Source: Burkholderia arboris
GTDB taxonomy: Bacteria; Pseudomonadota; Gammaproteobacteria; Burkholderiales; Burkholderiaceae
Direction of reading: 5' to 3'
Assembly: GCF_902499125.1 (NCBI RefSeq)
Contig: NZ_CABVPX010000005.1
Coordinates: forward strand, 186,001 to 250,000
DNA: 64,000 bases
Shown here: positions 58,159 through 64,000 of the stretch, piece after piece
How positions within the stretch are numbered: position 1 is the first letter of the stretch
Layout: every line of letters starts with the position of its first letter
Program-made: the position numbers and the translations under genes
Notes under the pieces: generated by a model
The model's input: the letters and a program-made list of their open reading frames with translations, nothing else
The model's database searches: none
What the model was told of the DNA's origin: nothing

Positions 58159-60222
58159 TTACGAGCAGAATTTCGCGAGCAGCCCGAGTTGCGCGTTGCG
58201 GATCGTCTTGCCGGCGCGGCGGCGGCGGTAGTGGCCGTCGCTGTGCATCTGCCACGCCGACTGGTTGTCGCCGAGGCACACCGACAGCCCTTCGGCGATC
58301 ACGCGCCGCTTGAGCTTGCGCTCGCGGATCGGGAATGCGACTTCGACGCGGCGGAACAGGTTGCGATCCATCCAGTCGGCGCTCGACAGATAGACGTCCT
58401 CTGCGCCGCCCGCGTGGAAGTAGTAGATCCGGTGGTGCTCGAGGAAACGGCCGACGATCGAGCGCACCGTGATGTTTTCCGACAGCCCCGGCACGCCGGG
58501 CTTCAGCGCGCAGACGCCGCGCACGATCAGGTCGACCTTGACGCCGGCCTGCGACGCTTCGTACAGCGCGGCGATCACCGACGGCTCCAGCAGCGCGTTC
58601 ATCTTCGCGACGACGCGCGCGCGCTTGCCGGCGCGCGCATTGTCGATCTCCACGCGGATCGCGTCGATGATGCGCGGATGCAGCGTGAACGGCGACTGCC
58701 ACAGCTCGTGCAGCGTGAGCTCGCCGCCGATCCCCGTCAGTTGCTGGAACACGTGATGGACGTCCTCGCAGATCTTCTGGTCGGCCGTCATCAGCCCGAA
58801 GTCGGTGTAGAGGCGTGCGGTGCGCGGATGGTAGTTGCCGGTGCCGAGGTGCACGTAGCGGCGCAGCGACGCCTTGCCGGCCTGCACGACGCGCCGCACG
58901 ATCAGCATCATCTTCGCGTGGCACTTGTGGCCGACCACGCCGTACACGACATGCGCGCCGACGGCTTCGAGCTGCGACGCCCAGTTGATGTTGGTTTCCT
59001 CGTCGAAGCGCGCGAGCAGCTCGACGACGACGGTCACTTCCTTGCCGTTGCGCGCGGCTTCCATCAGCGCGTCCATCAGCGGCGAGTCGGTGCCGGTGCG
59101 GTAGATCGTCTGCTTGATCGCGACGACGCTCGGGTCTTTCGCGGCCTGCTGCAGCAGTTCGAGCACGGGCTGGAAGCTCTCGTACGGATGGTGCAGCAGG
59201 ACGTCGCCGTTGTCGATCGCGTCGAACATCGTCGGCGCGTTCGTGACCGCGGCCGGAATCGACGCGGTGAACGGCGTGAACTTCAGGTCGGGGCGGTCGA
59301 CGAGATCGGGAATCTGCATCAGCCGCACGAGGTTCACGGACCCGGCCACGCGATAGCAGTCCTTGTCGCCGAGCTCGCTTTCCTCGAGCAGGCGCCGCAC
59401 GATATGCGGCGGCGTGTCGGCCGACACTTCGAGGCGCACCGCGTTGCCGAGGTGGCGCGCGGGCAATTCGCCCTGCAGCGCGACGCGCAGGTTCGTGATT
59501 TCGTCTTCGTCGACGAACAGCTCGCTGTTGCGCGTGATGCGGAACTGGTTGCAGCTCTTCACGACGAGTTGCGGGAAGAGTTCGCCGACGAAGCGCTGCA
59601 TGAACGAGCTCAGCAGCACGAAGCCGTGCTCGAAACCCGACAGCGCATGCGGCATGCGCACGACGCGCGGCAGCGCGCGCGGCGCCTGCACGATGCCCAT
59701 CACGGCCTGGCGGCCGAACGCGTCGCGGCCTTCGAGCTCGACGACGAAGTTCAGGCTCTTGTTCAGCACGCGCGGGAACGGGTGGGCCGGATCGAGGCCG
59801 ATCGGCGTCAGTACGGGCAGCAGCTCGTCGAGGAAGTAGTGCCGCGCCCATTCGAGCTGCTCGTCGTTCCACGTGTCGCTCGCGTGGAAGTAGATGCCTT
59901 CCTGTTCGAGCGCGGGCAGCACGGTTTCGTGCAGCATCGTGTACTGTCGATGGACGAGCCGCTGCGCGCGTTCGACGACGAGGTCGTAAGCATGCTGTAA
60001 CGACATGCCGTCGGGCGTCAGCGCGCCGGGGTTGTCGCGGATCTGCTCCTGAAGGCCGGCCATGCGGACTTCGAAGAATTCGTCGAGGTTGCTGCTGGTG
60101 ATGCAGATGAAGCGGAGGCGCTCGAGCAACGGGACTTGAGGATCGGCCGCTTGGGCCAGCACGCGCTCGTTGAAACCGAGGATGCCGAGTTCACGATTGA
60201 GAAGCGGGTAACGGACGGACAT
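58159..60222 (-). CDS. ppk: Polyphosphate kinase 1
   Basis: A 687-residue enzyme of full PPK1 length. The N-terminal domain begins YPLLNRELGILGFNERVLAQA and contains RFICITSSNLDEFFEVRMAGL. The catalytic domains are PLD-like, with VGHKCHAKMMLIVRR and HLGTGNYHPRTARLYTDFGLMT, the latter in the region carrying the phosphohistidine, plus LSSADWMDRNLFRRVEVAFPI near the C-terminus. It reversibly polymerises ATP gamma-phosphate into polyphosphate. The ATG at 60222 (MSVRYPLLNREL) is used, although the frame stays open upstream. It is divergent from ppx, with a Pho-box-like site in between. Confidence 0.94.
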   Translation of the reverse strand: MSVRYPLLNRELGILGFNERVLAQAADPQVPLLERLRFICITSSNLDEFFEVRMAGLQEQIRDNPGALTPDGMSLQHAYDLVVERAQRLVHRQYTMLHETVLPALEQEGIYFHASDTWNDEQLEWARHYFLDELLPVLTPIGLDPAHPFPRVLNKSLNFVVELEGRDAFGRQAVMGIVQAPRALPRVVRMPHALSGFEHGFVLLSSFMQRFVGELFPQLVVKSCNQFRITRNSELFVDEDEITNLRVALQGELPARHLGNAVRLEVSADTPPHIVRRLLEESELGDKDCYRVAGSVNLVRLMQIPDLVDRPDLKFTPFTASIPAAVTNAPTMFDAIDNGDVLLHHPYESFQPVLELLQQAAKDPSVVAIKQTIYRTGTDSPLMDALMEAARNGKEVTVVVELLARFDEETNINWASQLEAVGAHVVYGVVGHKCHAKMMLIVRRVVQAGKASLRRYVHLGTGNYHPRTARLYTDFGLMTADQKICEDVHHVFQQLTGIGGELTLHELWQSPFTLHPRIIDAIRVEIDNARAGKRARVVAKMNALLEPSVIAALYEASQAGVKVDLIVRGVCALKPGVPGLSENITVRSIVGRFLEHHRIYYFHAGGAEDVYLSSADWMDRNLFRRVEVAFPIRERKLKRRVIAEGLSVCLGDNQSAWQMHSDGHYRRRRAGKTIRNAQLGLLAKFCS

Positions 60223-60274
60223 CGGCAGAGTAGGGGGTGATTCAGGCGATGATTCGAAAGGACGCTCGGAAACT

Positions 60275-60303
60275 CTCACGGTACGATGACGTGCTGATGA
60301 CAA
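60275..60303 (-). promoter_or_regulatory. Pho-box-like site upstream of ppk1
   Basis: On the minus strand TTGTCAT (60303-60297), 4 bases, ACGTCAT (60292-60286), then 4 bases and the weaker CCGTGAG (60281-60275), so three half-sites are in 11-base phase. The site is 64-81 bases before the ppk1 start codon and faces the same way as the gene. Confidence 0.6.
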
Positions 60304-60501
60304 TAATGGTTTTATATCGGCAAATTCTACGCTGTAACCCTTTCGTCTCATAAATGTTTCGGCGATATGGAATCAAGCAGTGTGCATGCCCGTGAAGCGT
60401 GGCAACGGCAAGCGTTCCACGCTTAAAATGTCGCCTTTGATTGATCGCCCTGGGCTGCCGGTCCGGCTGCCGCGGGTGAACGCGCACGGAGCCCCCTTCT
60501 G

Positions 60502-62013
60502 ATGGTTACAACTCCCCACTTGCTGGCTGCCGTGGATCTCGGCTCGAACAGCTTTCGGCTGATCGTCGGCCGCGTCGAGGAAACGCCGGCGGGCAGCCAG
60601 ATCTATCCCGTCGACGCGCTGCGTGAGCCCGTTCGGCTGGCCGCGGGCCTGTCGAGCGACAAGATGCTCGATCGCGCGTCGCAGGAGCGTGGCTGGGAGG
60701 CGCTCAAGCGGTTCGGCGAGCGCCTGCGCGATTTCCATCCCGATCACGTGCGCGCGGTGGCGACCAATACGCTGCGCGTCGCGAAAAACGCGGGCGAATT
60801 TCTCGGCGAGGCCGAAGCGGCACTCGGGTTCCCGATCGAAGTGATCGCGGGCCGCGAAGAAGCGCGGCTGATTTATGCGGGCGCCGCGCACTCGGTGCCG
60901 GCGAGCGCCGGCAAGCGGCTCGTCGTCGACATCGGCGGCGGCTCGACCGAATTCATCATCGGCTCGCACTACACGCCGATCGTGATGGAGAGTCTGTATA
61001 TCGGCTGCGTGAGCCACAGCCGCACGTTCTTTCCGGCCGGCAACGTCGACGAATACACGATGCGGCAGGCCGAACTCGCGGCCAAGCGCGAGATCCAGAT
61101 CATTTCGAGCGAGTACAAGAAGGCGGGGTGGGACCAGGCGATCGGTTCGTCCGGCACCGCGCGTGCGCTCGCGGAACTCGTCGAGGCGAACGGCTTCAAC
61201 GATCCGGGCATCACGCACGGCATTTCGCGCGGCGGCCTCGAGCGCCTGAAGCGTGCGCTGATCAAGTCGGAGAACGTCAACCGGCTGAAGCTGATCGCGC
61301 TGAAGCCCGATCGCGTGCCGGTGCTCGCGGGCGGCCTCGCGATCATGCTCGCGGTGTTCGAGGAACTCGGCGTCGACTATGTCGATACGACCGACGGCGC
61401 GCTGCGCCTCGGCGTGCTATACGACCTGCTCGGCCGGACGCAGCACGAAGACATGCGCGCCGTAACCGTCGAGGGCTTCACGCGCCGCTACGGCGTCGAT
61501 CGTGCGCAGGCCGAGCGGATCGGCGCGCTTGCGGGGCGTTTCTACGACGAGCTGGAGGAAGACGACGAGGCGCGCGAGGAAGGGCGGATGTTCATCGGCT
61601 GGGCGGCCGCATTGCACGAGATCGGCCTGTCGATCTCGCACAGCGCTTATCACAAGCATTCTGCCTATATCGCGAGCAACGCGGACATGCCGGGTTTTTC
61701 GCGCACCGACCAGGCGCGGCTCGCCGCGCTCGTGCTCGGTCATGCAGGCAAGCTCGGCAAGCTGTCGCAGGCGCGCGAGGTCGAGTGGCCGCTGCTGTTC
61801 TGCCTGCGGCTCGCGGCGCTGCTGTGCCGGCGCCGGACCGATGCGGGGCTGCCCGACATTTCCGTTTCGCAGATGAAGAAGGGCGGGTATGAAGTGCGTC
61901 TGCCGAGCTCATGGGTCGAGCAGAACCCGCTGACCGACTACAGCCTCAGCCAGGAGGCGGCGGAGTGGGAGAAGGTCGGTATCCCGTATCGCGTGGTGTA
62001 TACGGGCGCGTAA
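60502..62013 (+). CDS. ppx: Exopolyphosphatase / Ppx-GppA family phosphatase
   Basis: A 503-residue ASKHA-fold phosphatase. The phosphate loops are AAVDLGSNSFRLIVGRVE and VVDIGGGSTEFIIG, with the catalytic glutamate region IAGREEARLIYAGA. The C-terminal HD-like domain contains AAALHEIGLSISHSAYHKHSAYIASNADMPGFS. It removes terminal phosphate from polyphosphate; GppA-type activity on pppGpp is possible in the same family. It is divergent from ppk1, unlike E. coli where ppk and ppx form an operon. Confidence 0.93.
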   Translation: MVTTPHLLAAVDLGSNSFRLIVGRVEETPAGSQIYPVDALREPVRLAAGLSSDKMLDRASQERGWEALKRFGERLRDFHPDHVRAVATNTLRVAKNAGEFLGEAEAALGFPIEVIAGREEARLIYAGAAHSVPASAGKRLVVDIGGGSTEFIIGSHYTPIVMESLYIGCVSHSRTFFPAGNVDEYTMRQAELAAKREIQIISSEYKKAGWDQAIGSSGTARALAELVEANGFNDPGITHGISRGGLERLKRALIKSENVNRLKLIALKPDRVPVLAGGLAIMLAVFEELGVDYVDTTDGALRLGVLYDLLGRTQHEDMRAVTVEGFTRRYGVDRAQAERIGALAGRFYDELEEDDEAREEGRMFIGWAAALHEIGLSISHSAYHKHSAYIASNADMPGFSRTDQARLAALVLGHAGKLGKLSQAREVEWPLLFCLRLAALLCRRRTDAGLPDISVSQMKKGGYEVRLPSSWVEQNPLTDYSLSQEAAEWEKVGIPYRVVYTGA

Positions 62014-62103
62014 CGGGCCGATTGCGGGGCCCGCGAGGCCGTTGAACGGGAGGGTTGGTGGTGACGCCCTCGGGCGTGCCGCACGGCCGTCCTGACGGCG
62101 CGC

Positions 62104-62538
62104 TCAATCCGGCGAGCAGACGATCGCGGTCAGGAACGGGAACGCCTGCTTGACGGTCGCGTCGCTGCCGGCCTTGCGCACGGCTTCTTCCACCGAACTC
62201 TTCGTGCCGCGCACCACGACGCCGTAGGCCCAGTCGCCAATCGGCGTGCCGTCGCCCGGGCGGAAGATCGGGTCGTTCGCCTGATAGCCCAGCACGACAT
62301 AGACGCCGAAACCGTATGCGGTCAGCGAGCGGTTCGTGCGGAACGCGTTCACGGAATTCGATTCGACGTGCATCGGCTCCGACTGGATGTCGCCGGCGGC
62401 GAGCAGCGGCGCGACGAACTTGTGGCCGGTCGAATGGCAGTCGAGCGCATCGTCGAGCGCCTTGGCCGACGCGTGGCCGGCGGTCGCCAGCGCGAGCAGC
62501 GACGCGCAGAGGGCGGTCTTGAGAATGTTGTTTTTCAT
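62104..62538 (-). CDS. Hypothetical secreted protein
   Basis: A 144-residue protein with a signal peptide (NILKTALCASLLALATAGHASA). The mature part has one cysteine near each end (C34 and C141), a possible disulfide. Features are HSTGHKFVAPLLAAGDI, AYGFGVYVVLGYQANDPIFRPGDG and WAYGVVVRGTKSSVEEAVRKAGS. I recognise no family. The ATG at 62538 starts the signal peptide directly. It faces ppx (convergent, 90 bases apart) and is monocistronic. Composition and codon use match the neighbours. Confidence 0.65.
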   Translation of the reverse strand: MKNNILKTALCASLLALATAGHASAKALDDALDCHSTGHKFVAPLLAAGDIQSEPMHVESNSVNAFRTNRSLTAYGFGVYVVLGYQANDPIFRPGDGTPIGDWAYGVVVRGTKSSVEEAVRKAGSDATVKQAFPFLTAIVCSPD

Positions 62539-62709
62539 GCGCGGGTGCGGGTTGTTCACGCGCATTATCGCGTGTTCCCGAAAGTGCCGCGCGCGGGTTG
62601 CGGGCAGAGGCGCGTGCGTTGTCGCGTCGGCGCCCCAATGAATCCCTACAATGAATTGAAGTGCGCGAGCCGGGAATCCGTGCGGGTGGTTCAGGGCCCA
62701 GAAACGGAA

Positions 62710-62740
62710 AAGGGGCTACGGTGTTTAACCGTAACCCCTT
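62710..62740 (-). terminator. Rho-independent terminator of tRNA-Pro
   Basis: On the minus strand AAGGGGTTACGGT and ACCGTAGCCCCTT form a long stem around an AAAC-type loop, followed by TTCCGTTTC. One pair is G-U in the minus-strand RNA but a mismatch on the plus strand, in agreement with leftward transcription from the tRNA. Confidence 0.75.
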
Positions 62741-62747
62741 GATTCCT

Positions 62748-62824
62748 TGGTCGGAGCGATAGGATTCGAACCTACGACCCTCTGATCCCAAATCAGATGC
62801 GCTACCAGGCTGCGCTACGCTCCG
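62748..62824 (-). tRNA. tRNA-Pro (anticodon UGG)
   Basis: 77 bases including an encoded CCA. The acceptor stem is CGGAGCG/CGCTCCG with discriminator A. The D arm contains AGCCTGGTAGCGC, the anticodon stem-loop is TCTGATTTGGGATCAGA with anticodon TGG, and the T arm is TAGGTTCGAATCCTA. All four stems pair. It lies between convergent-facing genes and has its own terminator. No integrase gene or duplicated 3' end is seen beside it. Confidence 0.97.
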
Positions 62825-62996
62825 ACGAGCCAAAGATTATATCGGTACATATCCGATTCGGTCAATCACCGTCTGCAGGTAAATGCCGCGGCGGCGAACC
62901 GGCCGCGATTTGACCGCGATTTGCGACAATCCAGCGGATGATCGGCCGGCCCGTGCGCATCGGCGCGCGGCCGCTCGCCGAAGCAAGGAGAACATC

Positions 62997-63458
62997 ATGA
63001 TGAACCTGATCCTGTGGCGCCATGCCGAAGCCGAAGACTACGCGACGAGCGATCTCGCGCGCCAGCTGACCGTCCGTGGCCGCAAGGACGCGCAGGCGAT
63101 GGCCAAATGGCTGCGCGGCCGGCTCGAAACGAACAGCGTGATCCTCGCGAGCCCGGCGGCCCGCACCGTGCAGACGGTCGAGGCGCTGACCGACCAGTAC
63201 CGGACCGTCGACGCGCTCGCCCCGGGCGGCAGCGTCGACGACGTGCTGGCGGCGGCCGGCTGGCCGGAGGGGATCGCACCGACGGTCGTGATCGTCGGAC
63301 ACCAGCCGACGCTCGGCAGCGTCGCCGCGCAGCTGATCGCCGGCGGCGACGACAGCTGGAGCGTCAGGAAGGGCGGAATTGTGTGGCTCGCAAGCCGCAC
63401 GCGCGACGGCAGCCGGCAGGCCGTTTTGCGGGCGGTATTGACGCCCGAACTGGTGTGA
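62997..63458 (+). CDS. sixA: Phosphohistidine phosphatase SixA
   Basis: A 153-residue histidine phosphatase of the minimal SixA type. The catalytic RH is in NLILWRHAEAED (about H10), a second arginine is in LASPAARTVQTVE, and the second histidine is in VIVGHQPTLGSVA. E. coli SixA dephosphorylates histidine-phosphotransfer proteins (ArcB, PTS-Ntr NPr). AAGGAG at 62985-62990 supports ATG 62997; the next codon is also ATG. An upstream in-frame start at 62883 lacks a ribosome binding site. Confidence 0.9.
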   Translation: MMNLILWRHAEAEDYATSDLARQLTVRGRKDAQAMAKWLRGRLETNSVILASPAARTVQTVEALTDQYRTVDALAPGGSVDDVLAAAGWPEGIAPTVVIVGHQPTLGSVAAQLIAGGDDSWSVRKGGIVWLASRTRDGSRQAVLRAVLTPELV

Positions 63459-63628
63459 AGCCCGGCTGAATTGGTTTGAAGGGATTGATCATACGGTTTC
63501 GCAAGCTTTCTGCTAAAGTCATTTCGGCGACACGTCATTGAAAGGACACGGTCGTGCCACATAACGGTCACGGCCGATTACTACATTGGCGGGCATGTCG
63601 CCTTATTCCTTACGACCAGGAAAGCCTA

Positions 63629-64000
63629 ATGCGAGAACTGCCGACGCCTACGCTCCCTTTTGCCTCGCTGCCCCTCGACACGTCGCGGCGCCACCTGCCG
63701 CGCGCCAGTGAAACCGTCACATCGGAGTATCGCCTGCGCGCCGCATGGGCGCGTACGGAAGACGAGTTGCGGGAAGCCCAGCGCTTGCGCTATAGCGTGT
63801 TCGCCGAAGAGATGGGCGCGCAGGTCAGTGGCCCCTCCGGTCTCGACGTCGATCCGTTCGACGCGTACTGCGACCACCTGCTGGTTCGCGATCTCGACAC
63901 GCTGAAGGTTGTCGGCACGTACCGCGTGCTGCCGCCGCACCAGGCGGCGCGTGTCGGCCGTCTGTACGCCGAAGGCGAATTCGACCTGTCGCGCCTCACG
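63629..64000 (+). CDS. olsB: GNAT-fold N-acyltransferase, OlsB-like (L-ornithine N-alpha-acyltransferase), N-terminal part
   Basis: 124 codons before the window ends. The segment ELREAQRLRYSVFAEEMGAQV, DVDPFDAYCDHLLVRDLDTLKVVGTYRVLPP and RLYAEGEFDLSRL is the signature of the OlsB/hemolysin-like acyltransferase family. OlsB transfers 3-hydroxyacyl groups from ACP to ornithine to form lyso-ornithine lipid. About 30 residues precede the domain. The ATG at 63629 follows AGGAAAGCCT. The symbol is assigned by family pattern; the C-terminal half that would confirm it is outside. Confidence 0.72.
   Translation, partial: MRELPTPTLPFASLPLDTSRRHLPRASETVTSEYRLRAAWARTEDELREAQRLRYSVFAEEMGAQVSGPSGLDVDPFDAYCDHLLVRDLDTLKVVGTYRVLPPHQAARVGRLYAEGEFDLSRLT

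Noticed and set aside
62748..62824. tRNA-Pro as an integration (att) site
   Set aside because: No integrase, no direct repeat of the tRNA 3' end within the window and no composition shift beside it.
63459..63628. Pho box upstream of the olsB-like gene
   Set aside because: AAGTCAT and ACGTCAT occur but are not in 11-base phase, so the similarity is too weak to call.

Overview
The window is high-GC DNA (third codon positions are almost always G or C) with the gene content of a Burkholderia primary chromosome, most likely the Burkholderia cepacia complex. The arguments are gene families and synteny: carA-leuE-carB-greA, yhbY/rlmE-ftsH-folP-glmM-pstSCAB-phoU-phoBR-ppk/ppx, and an ornithine-lipid acyltransferase at the right edge. 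The species call is an inference from recognised families. I see no insertion sequence, prophage or CRISPR array. One tRNA gene (Pro, UGG) is present.

Layout. 1-1566: the end of an M20-type amidohydrolase and an HDAC-like acetylpolyamine amidohydrolase. 1671-6585: a leftward chaperone-usher operon of the spore-coat-U (Csu) type (pilin, chaperone, usher, two-domain tip protein), with a rightward 95-aa protein that looks like a miniature of the pilin at its distal end. 6586-7121 is unusually AT-rich. 7122-17560: an MFS exporter, an intergenic region holding a candidate small RNA (8760-8834, minus), a LysR/dehydratase pair, a 34-copy octamer array (11098-11369), a DUF2242 lipoprotein with a long Pro/Ala/Ser tail, nhaR-like/terC, two hsp20 genes behind a sigma32-like promoter, and a 3-hydroxyacyl-CoA/carnitine-type dehydrogenase. 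17726-26256: a complete malonate utilisation locus (LysR; madLM transporter; mdcACDEGBH).

26386-32516: a PLD-fold protein without its HKD motif, a phosphoribosyltransferase, an intracellular PHB depolymerase, a GST, a ProP-like symporter and a YnfA-type membrane protein. 32544-37105: dnaQ, rnhA, a methyltransferase, gloB and mltD. 38837-44577: pyrimidine/arginine carbamoyl-phosphate synthesis (carA, carB) with a LysE-family exporter between the subunits, then greA. 45099-50904: RNA and envelope housekeeping (yhbY, rlmE, ftsH, folP, glmM).

51253-62013 is a phosphate-homeostasis block. PhoB half-sites phased at about 11 bp precede pstS, the Pst transporter feeds PhoU/PhoR/PhoB signalling, and the divergent ppk1 and ppx make and degrade polyphosphate; ppk1 has its own PhoB-box-like site. 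The right edge holds a small secreted protein, tRNA-Pro, sixA and the start of an olsB-like gene. Ornithine lipids are phosphorus-free membrane lipids, so olsB fits the phosphate theme, although I found no convincing Pho box in front of it.
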